Assembly (NCBI RefSeq): GCF_011355085.1
Contig: NZ_VXCP01000005.1
Coordinates: 1 to 64,000 of the forward strand
DNA from: Pseudomonas akapageensis
GTDB taxonomy: Bacteria > Pseudomonadota > Gammaproteobacteria > Pseudomonadales > Pseudomonadaceae
Length of the DNA: 64,000 nucleotides
Direction: 5' to 3'
The notes under the pieces are model-generated. The model saw only the letters and a list, made by a program, of their open reading frames with translations. It searched no databases and had not been told where the DNA came from. The position numbers were made by a program, and so were the translations under genes. This document shows positions 38,347 to 46,436 of this stretch, one piece after another (within the stretch, counting starts at the first letter, position 1; the number at the start of each line of letters is the position of its first letter).

Positions 38347-39726
38347 ATGCTAACGCGGGAGCATAAAACAACCACATCGCGCAGCCCTGTGGGGACCCAG
38401 CCGGTACAGCAGCGCCATGCGTTGTCGCCTAGTGCTGCCCACACAATCCTGCGCGCGTCGTCATGCCCCTGTGGCGGTACTTGTCCTCGATGCCTGGCCA
38501 AATCCGCAATCAAGATCGGAGCACCCAACGATGCCTACGAGCGTGAAGCCGATGCCGTGGCTGATCGGGTGATGCGCTTGCCAGCGGGCGGGTTGGGGAT
38601 TGCTGGGGCGAGCGGCGCTGTGCAGCGAAAGTGCGACGCCTGCAATGCCGAAGACGAGGAGCAGATGTTACGGCGCAAGAGCGATTCCTCGGACAGCTTA
38701 CCGGGAGCCCATTATGCCGACGCGACCGCGAGTGTTCATCAGGCACTCGCCTCCCCGGGACAACCGCTTGCCATCGATACTCGTATGTTTTTCGAATCCA
38801 CCTTCCAGCGGGACTTCTCCGCCGTGCGGGTACATGCCGACGCGGCCGCCCAGCAATCGGCTCGCGACATTCACGCCAAGGCCTATACCCTCGGTCACGA
38901 TGTGGTGTTCGGCGCGGGTCATTTCGCGCCGTCGACGCAGGAAGGCCGGCGTCTGCTCGCTCACGAACTTACCCACGTCGTGCAGCAGGACCGCAGCCCG
39001 TACGCCTCTGTACAGCGCTACTGCGACGATGACGATTTTTGCAGGCCGTATGATACACAGGAGGAAATCGATTCTGCCGAGTGGTGGATTCGAAACACCT
39101 ACCTGCGAGCAGAGGGACCGGCAACTTTCGGCACAGAGGTCAAAGGGTTGTATGAAAGCTTTCTGGATCGAAGGCCGGGCGATAGCCGGGATCCGGTCAT
39201 TTTCGAGGGCGATTCCAGCTACGTGGTCTCCTCCTTCAAGTCATCGTGGGATACCAAGAACGACATGGACGCGGTGATTGATTTGGTTGGCGAGAGACTG
39301 GACAAAGCACCAGGCGGATTGCCGCGCGAGGGCGAGAGTACGACCATGTCGCTATCGAACTTCCTGTCTGCGGAAGAGATGGCCAACCGCCCCATCAACT
39401 ACAGCAATCCGCTCTCTGTCGCCGGGCACATTGCCGGAGGGGTCGGCAGCAGTGACGCCGGCGCTGACTATCGCGAGATCACCCGCGCGAACGTCACACT
39501 TGAGAAGACCACCCTGTTCGGTAACACCGGTTACGTCAGCGTCGAACTCTTCCCGCATTACGAGGTATTCGATGCTATCGACTTCTGCCCCGGTGACTGC
39601 GGATCGTTCTTCGAACAGCGGGTCACCATTCCGATGAGCCGACTTGAAGCCAGCGGCGCGGCCTATGACGTTCCATTCAAAGTGCGCTTTGACCCGGAAT
39701 CCAGATCCGAGAAGTTTTGGTTCTAG
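38347..39726 (+). CDS. Second DUF4157 eCIS cargo with unknown effector domain
   Basis: A 459-aa paralogue of the preceding protein. The first ~220 residues match it closely: CPCGGTCPRC, AYEREADAVADRVM, FQRDFSAVRVHADAAAQQSA and HELTHVVQQ (H206). The rest (~225-459) is different: EEIDSAEWWIRNTYL, SSYVVSSFKSSWDTKNDMDAVIDL, VAGHIAGGVGSSDAGADYREI, AIDFCPGDCG, LEASGAAYDVPFKVRF. I do not recognise this domain; it is soluble and mixed alpha/beta by pattern. It is the last intact eCIS gene. Confidence 0.78.
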   Translation: MLTREHKTTTSRSPVGTQPVQQRHALSPSAAHTILRASSCPCGGTCPRCLAKSAIKIGAPNDAYEREADAVADRVMRLPAGGLGIAGASGAVQRKCDACNAEDEEQMLRRKSDSSDSLPGAHYADATASVHQALASPGQPLAIDTRMFFESTFQRDFSAVRVHADAAAQQSARDIHAKAYTLGHDVVFGAGHFAPSTQEGRRLLAHELTHVVQQDRSPYASVQRYCDDDDFCRPYDTQEEIDSAEWWIRNTYLRAEGPATFGTEVKGLYESFLDRRPGDSRDPVIFEGDSSYVVSSFKSSWDTKNDMDAVIDLVGERLDKAPGGLPREGESTTMSLSNFLSAEEMANRPINYSNPLSVAGHIAGGVGSSDAGADYREITRANVTLEKTTLFGNTGYVSVELFPHYEVFDAIDFCPGDCGSFFEQRVTIPMSRLEASGAAYDVPFKVRFDPESRSEKFWF

Positions 39727-39787
39727 ATTGCGTCGACCAATAGGGAACGGACCACTTACATGACAAGATTCTTGCAGTCCTGATCGG

Positions 39788-39880
39788 AGTCGAATCCGCC
39801 TTCCAGCGGGACTTTTTGACAGTCTTGCATCTGGATCACCCAGTCCAGGCCGCAGATCTTCGACCTGCAAGCCTGCCAAA
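39788..39880 (+). pseudogene. Relic of a third DUF4157 gene
   Basis: The frame reads ESAFQRDFLTVLHLDHPVQA, against ESTFQRDFSAVRVHADAAAQ in the intact paralogue at about 38794-38850. The first 26 bp are nearly identical to that gene and the similarity then decays. It is likely a remnant left by deletion or cargo exchange. Confidence 0.5.
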
Positions 39881-39953
39881 CCTGTTTCATGTTCGAACTG
39901 TATTGAAAGGAAGCCACCACGTTAACGCCGGTGGACTTACCCCGTTACAAAAT

Positions 39954-39987
39954 AAAAGACCCGGCTTTTTGCCGGGTCTTTTTTTTT
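39954..39987 (+). terminator. eCIS operon intrinsic terminator
   Basis: AAAAGACCCGGC-TTTTT-GCCGGGTCTTTT with a T-run; an A-run upstream could make it work in both directions. The GACCCGGC..GGGTCTTTTT part is identical over 26 bases to the PrrF terminator at 9205-9230. Confidence 0.88.
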
Positions 39988-40202
39988 GTGTCTTCAGGCT
40001 AATGAAGAGGGTATTGCGTAATGACGGCGATGATAGCAAACGACTATCGACCGGCGGAAGGCCAAAAAACATCCTGTCGCAACCTAATAGCAATTTAGCA
40101 CTTGAGAATCACTCGCATGTAGCCTAAGCTGCCATTGCGTCAGGGACGACGCCCCCCTTTCACCCAGTCGCGCCGTGTGCCGCCGACCGCAGGGAGCCAT
40201 TC

Positions 40203-40721
40203 ATGTCCAGCCTGCTTTCTTCCTTCCAGAATCTTTTCCACCACAGGCCTCTTGAAACGGGCAACGATCCCCTGTCGCCTCGCCTGAAAAAATTACCCAG
40301 ACGCGTGCAGCAAGTGTTCCTGCTCAGCCGCCTGGACGACCTGCCCTTTGCCTCGATCGCACACGCACTGGACGTGCCCCTGAGCCTCGTGGAAAAGTAC
40401 ATGGCCCTGGTGCTGGACCACAGTCAGGCAGCCTGTAACCCGGTATCGAGCGCCGCCAGCCATTGGTACAGCCGACTGCAGAACCCGATGACCACGGCCA
40501 GTGAACGCATCGACTTTCGCCGCTGGCTGGATGCATCGCCCAGCCACCGCGAAGCCTTTCACACCACTGAACTGCACTGGCGCAGGCTGCTGGCCCCGGC
40601 TCGTGAACTGGGCGTCGGCCACTGGTACCGTCGCCCGCTGCATGCCCACCTGGCCTGGGGTGGCGGTTCGCTTGCGGCATTGGTCCTTGGCGCATTGGCA
40701 GCCCTGTACCTCTGGACCTGA
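40203..40721 (+). CDS. DUF4880 / sigma-region-4-like membrane protein
   Basis: A 172-aa protein with AGGGAG upstream. Residues 25-75 resemble a sigma-70 region 4 helix-turn-helix (LPRRVQQVFLLSRLDDLPFASIAHALDVPLSLVEKYM). Residues ~85-130 form a FecR N-terminal (DUF4880) motif (ERIDFRRWLDASPSHREAFHTTELHWRRL). One membrane segment ends the protein (~150-171). It combines pieces of an ECF sigma factor and its FecR-type anti-sigma in one short chain. It may be a regulatory remnant; function unknown. Confidence 0.65.
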   Translation: MSSLLSSFQNLFHHRPLETGNDPLSPRLKKLPRRVQQVFLLSRLDDLPFASIAHALDVPLSLVEKYMALVLDHSQAACNPVSSAASHWYSRLQNPMTTASERIDFRRWLDASPSHREAFHTTELHWRRLLAPARELGVGHWYRRPLHAHLAWGGGSLAALVLGALAALYLWT

Positions 40722-40783
40722 CGCGGCAAGGGTCGATACGTGTAGAGTAAGCGTCATAAAACACTTCTACAGGTATCCTCGCT

Positions 40784-41935
40784 ATGACCGTGGCGCTGAC
40801 TCCCCTCGAAATTTCTGCCGACTTCGACAGCGGCAACATCACCGTGCTCGACGCCAGTGACCCGCGCCAGGTACGTCTGGCCATGCGGCCCGATACCCGC
40901 AGCCCACACTTCCAGTGGTTCCACTTCAAGGTGGGCGGGCTCACGCCGGGGCAACGCCACAGCTTCAGCCTCGACAATGCCGGCGAGTCCTCCTACAACA
41001 AAGCCTGGAGCGGATACCGCGCCGTGGCCTCTTACGATCACATCAACTGGTTTCGCGTCGACACCGATTTCATCGACGGCAAGTTGCAATTCTCTCTGGA
41101 GCCGACCCAGCCACAAGCCTGGTTCGCCTATTTCGAGCCCTACAGCCGTGAACGCCACGACACCCTCATCGCTCGGGCCATGACCACGGCCGGCATGGAG
41201 TTGCTGGCCGTGGGCAAGAGTATCGAAGGCCGCGACATCCAGCTGCTGCGCAAAGGCGACGGCGCCGACGGCAAGCTCAAGATCTGGCTGATTGCCCAGC
41301 AGCACCCTGGCGAGCACATGTCCGAATGGTTCATGGAAGGCGTGATCGAGCGCCTGGAGCAAACCCAGGACGCTGAAATGCAACAGCTGCTGGCCGTCGC
41401 CGACCTGTACCTGATACCGAACATGAACCCCGACGGCGCCTTCCATGGCCACCTGCGCACCAATGCCATGGGCAAGGACCTCAACCGCGCCTGGCAGGAC
41501 TCGAGTGCAGAGCTCAGCCCGGAAGTTTTTTTCGCCCAGGCGCAGATGACCAAATACGGCGTCGACCTGTTTCTCGACATCCACGGCGACGAGGAAATCC
41601 CCTACGTGTTCACCGCAGGCTGCGAGGGCAACCCGGGGTTCACACCGCGTATCGACCAGCTGGAACAGACCTTCCGCAGCCACCTGGGCGGCTTGACCCG
41701 CGAGTTCCAGAGCGTGCACGGTTACACCCGCGACCTGCCAGGCCAGGCCAACATGACCCTGGCCTGCAACAGCGTCGGGCAGACCTTCGACTGCCTGTCG
41801 TTGACCCTGGAGATGCCCTTCAAGGACAACGACGATCTACCCGATGCCCAGACCGGCTGGTCGGGCAAGCGCTCCAGGGAGCTGGCCAGCTATGTGCTCA
41901 GCACCGTGGCCCACATGACCGGGACCTTGCGCTGA
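40784..41935 (+). CDS. M14-family cytosolic-type carboxypeptidase
   Basis: A 383-aa zinc carboxypeptidase with an N-terminal beta domain (~1-125; WFHFKVGGLTPG, FAYFEPYSRERHD), the arrangement of the AGBL/CCP-like bacterial M14 group. The zinc ligands are HPGE (H and E, ~residues 170-173) and DIHGDE (His). The substrate-binding NMNPDG and LNRAW motifs and a late LTLEMPF catalytic Glu are present. It removes C-terminal residues from peptides; no signal peptide, so cytosolic. Natural substrate unknown. Confidence 0.88.
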   Translation: MTVALTPLEISADFDSGNITVLDASDPRQVRLAMRPDTRSPHFQWFHFKVGGLTPGQRHSFSLDNAGESSYNKAWSGYRAVASYDHINWFRVDTDFIDGKLQFSLEPTQPQAWFAYFEPYSRERHDTLIARAMTTAGMELLAVGKSIEGRDIQLLRKGDGADGKLKIWLIAQQHPGEHMSEWFMEGVIERLEQTQDAEMQQLLAVADLYLIPNMNPDGAFHGHLRTNAMGKDLNRAWQDSSAELSPEVFFAQAQMTKYGVDLFLDIHGDEEIPYVFTAGCEGNPGFTPRIDQLEQTFRSHLGGLTREFQSVHGYTRDLPGQANMTLACNSVGQTFDCLSLTLEMPFKDNDDLPDAQTGWSGKRSRELASYVLSTVAHMTGTLR

Positions 41936-41938
41936 CGC

Positions 41939-42478
41939 TCAATCCCGGCCCTTGAGCATGCTTTCAAGCACGCCGTCACGCCGGATCAAGCCGTGGAACA
42001 ACGCAGCCGCCAGGTGCAGTAGAACGGTCAGGAACAGCAAGTAGGCCAGGTAGCGATGAGCCTTGCGCAACACGGCAAAGCTCGTCGCATTGGCCGGCAG
42101 AATCGACGGCAGCTGCACTGCGCTGCCGAGCATGATCGGGTCCCCGGCCGCCGAGAGCATGGCCCAACCCACCAGCGGCAACATCAGCATCAAGGCATAC
42201 AGCAGGTAATGCGAAAGCTTCGCCGCCAGTGCCTGCCAACCGGGCATATCGGCCGGCAACGGCGGTTGCCGGGTGCTCAGACGTACGATCAGGCGCAGGA
42301 TCACCAGCACCAGCAGCAGCGCACCCAGCGGCTTGTGGATATGGATCAACCATTCATGCCGTTCCGACACCGAGGCAACCATCCCCGCGCCGATGAACAG
42401 CATCGCCAGGATCAATAACGCCATCGACCAGTGCAGCAGGCGCGCCAAGGGCGCGAAATGGGTGGGCTGGCCGTTCAT
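41939..42478 (-). CDS. Cytochrome b561-family membrane protein
   Basis: A 179-aa integral membrane protein with four helices. Candidate haem ligands are conserved His residues: LLHWSMALL, HIHKPLGALL, LSHYLLYAL and KAHRYLAYL. It likely passes electrons from quinol to a periplasmic acceptor. Its start overlaps the stop of the catalase gene by 4 bp, so the pair is co-expressed. Confidence 0.87.
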   Translation of the reverse strand: MNGQPTHFAPLARLLHWSMALLILAMLFIGAGMVASVSERHEWLIHIHKPLGALLLVLVILRLIVRLSTRQPPLPADMPGWQALAAKLSHYLLYALMLMLPLVGWAMLSAAGDPIMLGSAVQLPSILPANATSFAVLRKAHRYLAYLLFLTVLLHLAAALFHGLIRRDGVLESMLKGRD

Positions 42479-43563
42479 TGACGAGACTCCTTAGTGGCTG
42501 TGGCTGCGGGCAACTTGCCCACTTCGCTGGTGCGGCGCAGATAGGAATTGGCATAGACCGCGGAACGCGCAGCCAGCAACGGATCGTCCGAGCCTTCGAT
42601 GCCGCTGGGCAGGATCAACGGGTCATAGTTGATATCGCGGCATTCGCCGCTGTTCTGCGGCTGGATCTCCTGCAACACCACGGTGCCGGCATCGAGGACT
42701 GTGCGGTCGCCAGGCCACACTTTGGTCGCATCGGAGGTCGGATCTTCAGGCTTGCCCAGGGTCATTCGCAACTGCCAGCGCAAGGGCCCGGAGGCCAGGC
42801 GCTGCGCCAGGTCCGGTTCGAGCACATTCGCGTCCTGGGCGATGGCCGCATCGGCAGCATTCTGATCGAGCGGCACCACGCTCCAGCGCACGGCCTGCCG
42901 CTTGCCGGCCGCATTGACCAGGTAGAAGGCGTTGATACCGTTGTAGGTTTCGGTCGCATAGCTGGCGGACGGCTTGGCCGACTTGACCCATTGTAAAAAG
43001 GCTGCCGATTCGGGATGGGCGGCGAAAAACTTCGGCATTGCCCCAGGATCCGGCTTGCCGGTGGCCGGATCCGGACGACCGGCCTGCAACATCTCGTAGA
43101 ACGCCTCGGGTGTACTCACCGGAAACACCGGCATGGTGTTCATGCCCGTGCGCCATTGCTCGCCGTTGGCAAGTTCGAATCGCAACGCCAGGCTGCGCAC
43201 CGGCGCACCGCTGTCCGGTGCCTGCGGGTTGCCGCCGGCCAGGGCGAAACGCCCTACCAGCGGTGTGCGGGCATCGCTGAAAACCGCAGCACTGGAGTAT
43301 TCGCGCAACTGGCCGCTGTTTTCGAAATACCCGACGACGCAGACGCCCTTGGCGTGATTGCGACGATAGCCCGGGTAAATACCGTTGTTGGTTTCCAGGT
43401 TGTCGACCAGCTTCCTGGGGGTCAGGCGATGGGAATCGAGGCTCCCGTTGACGTAGGCAAACGCAGCGGCGGTGACGGCCACCACCAGGGCGATGCCGGT
43501 CAGGCGCATGACCTTGCTTGCAGTGTTTAAAGGGCGCCGGGGCGGCGCCGAGCGATCTTGCAT
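42475..43563 (-). CDS. Catalase-family peroxidase (SrpA-like)
   Basis: A 362-aa small catalase-like haem protein, shorter than true catalases (~480+). An N-terminal membrane or signal segment (LTGIALVVAVTAAAFAYVNG) places it in the periplasm. The RRNHAKGVCVVGYFENSG region holds the distal His. SrpA-type proteins act as peroxidases. It is the first gene of a two-gene operon with cytochrome b561 and is divergent from the ECF sigma gene. Confidence 0.87.
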   Translation of the reverse strand: MQDRSAPPRRPLNTASKVMRLTGIALVVAVTAAAFAYVNGSLDSHRLTPRKLVDNLETNNGIYPGYRRNHAKGVCVVGYFENSGQLREYSSAAVFSDARTPLVGRFALAGGNPQAPDSGAPVRSLALRFELANGEQWRTGMNTMPVFPVSTPEAFYEMLQAGRPDPATGKPDPGAMPKFFAAHPESAAFLQWVKSAKPSASYATETYNGINAFYLVNAAGKRQAVRWSVVPLDQNAADAAIAQDANVLEPDLAQRLASGPLRWQLRMTLGKPEDPTSDATKVWPGDRTVLDAGTVVLQEIQPQNSGECRDINYDPLILPSGIEGSDDPLLAARSAVYANSYLRRTSEVGKLPAATATKESRQ

Positions 43564-43606
43564 GGCGAACTCCTCGGCCAGTGGCCGTAGGGTGAAGGTG
43601 CTATAG

Positions 43607-43631
43607 GACGTATCCCCCTTCTCTTTATTCC
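43607..43631 (-). promoter_or_regulatory. Candidate ECF promoter for catalase operon
   Basis: On the minus strand GGAATAA (43631-43625) and CGTC (43610-43607) are 14 bp apart, about 45 bp before the catalase ATG. The same pair occurs in the opposite direction for the sigma gene. Confidence 0.5.
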
Positions 43632-43660
43632 CAATGGGCTGTACTTATTTTTTTCCCTAT

Positions 43661-43686
43661 GGAATAAACCCCGGGGTTCAATCGTC
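43661..43686 (+). promoter_or_regulatory. Candidate ECF promoter for the sigma operon
   Basis: GGAATAA at 43661-43667 and CGTC at 43683-43686, with a 15-bp spacer, 47 bp before the sigma ATG. GGAA-N15-16-CGTC is a common ECF promoter form. This suggests the sigma factor drives its own operon and the catalase operon. Confidence 0.5.
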
Positions 43687-43732
43687 TTCCGTGTCCAATG
43701 CACGATAGCTCGCCAGGACCCGATCACACGCA

Positions 43733-44239
43733 ATGAATGCCCTCGATGAAGAAATCCGGCAATTGCTGCCGCGCCTGCGGCGCTTCGCGCTGTCGTTGAC
43801 CCGCGACGCCAGTAGCGCCGACGACCTGGTCCAGAGTTGCCTGGAGCGGGCCTTGTCACGCTGGCGCGGCAAGCGCCCCGAGGGCGATCTGCGCGCCTGG
43901 CTGTTCTCGATTCTCTATCGACAGTTCGTCGACGCCCATCGCCGCGCCCGGCGTTATGCCCGCATGCTGGAATTCTTCGCTGGCCCTGCGCAGAACGAGC
44001 CTTCGGTCGAGCGCAGCGTGATTGCCCAGACGACACTGCAAGCCTTCGAACAATTGAACCCGGAACAACGCGCCCTGCTCTATTGGGTCTCGATCGAAGG
44101 CCTCGGTTACAAGGAGATCGCAGAAATGCTCGATATCCCCATTGGCACCGTGATGTCACGCCTGTCCCGCGCACGCCAGGCCCTGCGCCAGCTCAGCGAC
44201 GGCGAAATCGCCAGCCCTGTCTTGCGGAGACTGAAATGA
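43733..44239 (+). CDS. ECF RNA polymerase sigma factor
   Basis: A 168-aa ECF sigma factor. Region 2 is at ~10-80 (RRFALSLTRDASSADDLVQSCLERAL, then DLRAWLFSILYRQFVDAHRR). Region 4 is at ~105-160 (LNPEQRALLYWVSIEGLGYKEIAEMLDIPIGTVMSRLSRAR). It is of normal length. The next gene, overlapping by 4 bp, is its membrane anti-sigma factor. The divergent catalase/cytochrome b561 operon suggests an oxidative-stress response. Confidence 0.92.
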   Translation: MNALDEEIRQLLPRLRRFALSLTRDASSADDLVQSCLERALSRWRGKRPEGDLRAWLFSILYRQFVDAHRRARRYARMLEFFAGPAQNEPSVERSVIAQTTLQAFEQLNPEQRALLYWVSIEGLGYKEIAEMLDIPIGTVMSRLSRARQALRQLSDGEIASPVLRRLK

Positions 44240-44994
44240 TCACCCTGCCCCCCACCGAACACGACCTGCAGGCCTACGTCGACCATCGCCTGGCAGCGGA
44301 CGACCGCCAGCGGATCGACACCTACCTGGCCGCCCATCCCGATCTTGCTGCGCAGGTCCGGGCCTGGCAGCAGGATGCCCAGCGCCTGCGCCTGGCATTG
44401 GCCGGTGCCGAGTCATTACCGGCCAATCCCGGACTCGACCCGACGCTGATCCGTCAGCGCATGCGCCAGCAATCGTGGCGCTACCTGGCCAGCGCTGCTG
44501 CGTTGTTGCTCGCCGTCAGCATCGGCGCGCTGAGTGGCTGGCAAGCCCGCGAAATGACCCTGAGCCGCAACACCCTGCCCATGACCGATGCCTTGCAGGC
44601 CTACCGGATGTTCGCCGTGCAACAGATCCTCCCGGCCGACCTGCGGGTGCAGCAAGGCAGCGAACTGCAAAGCTGGCTGGACCGCTACTTCGACCATGCC
44701 CATCGCCTTCCGGACTTGCAGGCAGCCGGCTTCAAGCCGGTCAGTGGCCGTCTGCTGAGCACTGACCAGGGACCTGCGGCCATGGTCCTCTATGAAGACG
44801 CGAGCGGTCGCCGGGTCAGCTTCTACATCAGGCCACCTGGCCCGAACAATACCCTGCTGCCGCGCGGCAGCCGCCGCGACGGCGAACTGCAGGCCGAATA
44901 CTGGTCCAGCACCGGCTATAACTACGCGATGGTCAGCCCGGTCGATGGGCCTGCCCTATCCGCGTTCAAGCAGGCCATTGGACCTGCGATCTGA
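44236..44994 (+). CDS. Membrane anti-sigma factor
   Basis: A 252-aa protein. The cytoplasmic N-terminus (EHDLQAYVDHRLAADDRQRIDTYLAAHPDLA) has the usual anti-sigma/zf-HC2-like helical pattern but lacks the zinc-binding Cys. One membrane helix is at ~82-100. The periplasmic part (~105-250) may sense the signal (LPDLQAAGFKPVSGRLL, AMVLYEDASGRRVSFYIRP). The ATG at 44236 overlaps the sigma stop. Confidence 0.87.
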   Translation: MITLPPTEHDLQAYVDHRLAADDRQRIDTYLAAHPDLAAQVRAWQQDAQRLRLALAGAESLPANPGLDPTLIRQRMRQQSWRYLASAAALLLAVSIGALSGWQAREMTLSRNTLPMTDALQAYRMFAVQQILPADLRVQQGSELQSWLDRYFDHAHRLPDLQAAGFKPVSGRLLSTDQGPAAMVLYEDASGRRVSFYIRPPGPNNTLLPRGSRRDGELQAEYWSSTGYNYAMVSPVDGPALSAFKQAIGPAI

Positions 44995-45058
44995 GTGTTC
45001 CGGACAAAGGTGGTCGAGGGATTAACTATCTGGTTAAAATTGTCCTCGCTCACTCGAC

Positions 45059-46237
45059 GTGAGCTTCAAGCCACGACGTCATGCGAGGACACATTCATTG
45101 GGGGCTTTACCGCCAAAGCGATCACGGCTCACGGCGCATCTGCACAGGCTGGGCAAGGTCCTGCGCCGCTCACCGACCGGCCGTGAACCGGGACTGCACA
45201 TCAGCGAGCATTTCCGCCAAAAAGCCAGCCAGCAAGGCTATACCCTGAGCCACAGCCAACAGCGGGTCATCCAGCACATGGCGCAACAGGCCATGGCGCT
45301 TGAACAGCCCTCGCCAACGGGCCGCGCCGGTCATCGCAGCCTGTACCTTTACGGCGCGGTGGGACGTGGCAAGAGCTGGCTGCTCGAGGGTTTCTTCCAG
45401 GCGATTGCCCTGCCCGAGAAGCGCCGGCTGCACTTTCATGATTTCTTCGCCCGGTTGCATGGGGGCATGTTTCGCCTGCGCGACCAGCAGGACCCACTGG
45501 CAGCCACCCTCGATGAGCTGCTCGACGATTGCCGGCTGCTCTGCTTCGACGAATTCCACGTGCACGATATCGGCGATGCCATGTTGATCGCCCGCCTGTT
45601 CAAAGCCCTGTTCGAGCGCAACATCTTCTTGCTGGTCACCTCCAACTACCCACCCGAAGGCCTGCTGCCCAACCCGCTGTACCACCAGCGTTTCCTGCCC
45701 GTGATCAAGCTGATCAATGCACACATGCAGGTCATGGAGGTCGGTGGCCCCCACGATTACCGCAGCCAGCCGCACTCAGGTGCCGGGCAGGCGTTTACAC
45801 AGGGCCATTACGTCTGGCCGGGCACGCCGGAGCAGCGCAAGGCACTGCAATTGCCGCCCCTGGACAGCCCGCCCTTGCCCCTGGCTGTCGGGCCCCGTGA
45901 ACTGCAGGCGCGGATGTGCCATGAGCGCACCATCGGCTTCCAGTTCAGCGACATCTGCGAACAACCCACAGCGGTAATGGACTACCTGGAATTGAGCCGT
46001 CGCTTCGACACCTGGATCATCGACAGGTTGCCCAATCTGGAAGACTGCTCGATCGCCGCCCAGCAACGCTTCATCAACCTGATCGACGTGCTCTACGACC
46101 AGGACAAGCGCATGCTGCTGATCGGCGAACGACCACTGCGCGAAAGCCTCGGTGGTGCGGCCAGTGACCTGGCGCGCACCCGCAGTCGCCTGGGTCAGCT
46201 GACCGCGCTTGGCCCTTGCTCCGACGCATGTCGGTGA
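45059..46237 (+). CDS. ZapE/AFG1-family ATPase
   Basis: A 392-aa AAA ATPase of the ZapE (cell division) / AFG1 family. Walker A is LYGAVGRGKSWLL (~97-109), Walker B LLCFDEFHVHDIGDA, and SNYPPEGLLPN follows as in the family. The end has IGERPLRESLGG. The start is uncertain: GTG at 45059 has no clear ribosome-binding site, while an in-frame TTG at 45098 follows AGGAC at 8 bp; the first ~13 residues may not be translated. It may be a second ZapE-like paralogue. Confidence 0.85.
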   Translation: MSFKPRRHARTHSLGALPPKRSRLTAHLHRLGKVLRRSPTGREPGLHISEHFRQKASQQGYTLSHSQQRVIQHMAQQAMALEQPSPTGRAGHRSLYLYGAVGRGKSWLLEGFFQAIALPEKRRLHFHDFFARLHGGMFRLRDQQDPLAATLDELLDDCRLLCFDEFHVHDIGDAMLIARLFKALFERNIFLLVTSNYPPEGLLPNPLYHQRFLPVIKLINAHMQVMEVGGPHDYRSQPHSGAGQAFTQGHYVWPGTPEQRKALQLPPLDSPPLPLAVGPRELQARMCHERTIGFQFSDICEQPTAVMDYLELSRRFDTWIIDRLPNLEDCSIAAQQRFINLIDVLYDQDKRMLLIGERPLRESLGGAASDLARTRSRLGQLTALGPCSDACR

Positions 46238-46436
46238 CCAGCCAAGCATCGCAGGTCTTCCTCAATAAGCGAATTTTACTTCTCGATACAACGATACAAA
46301 CGTATCTTTGAAACGGAGGGCTACAAGGCCGTCTGAACCTGCTGGCCCGATGACTTCAGTCTGTCTCCAGATCGATGTCACGCTTTTCCGTCTTTTGAGT
46401 GGTCGTCTTGAACGCGTGCAAAAGGGAAGAGATCGT

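Larger units (their letters stand above)
39727..40202 (+). other. Gap after eCIS: relic, terminator, leader
   Basis: 475 bp without an intact gene. It holds a degraded DUF4157 fragment (39788-39880), the eCIS terminator and the upstream region of the DUF4880 gene. The reading frame from 39816 runs straight through the terminator and is not a gene. Confidence 0.6.

Noticed and set aside
39816..40127. 103-codon frame after the cargo genes
   Set aside because: It reads through a strong intrinsic terminator and its start lies inside the DUF4157 relic.
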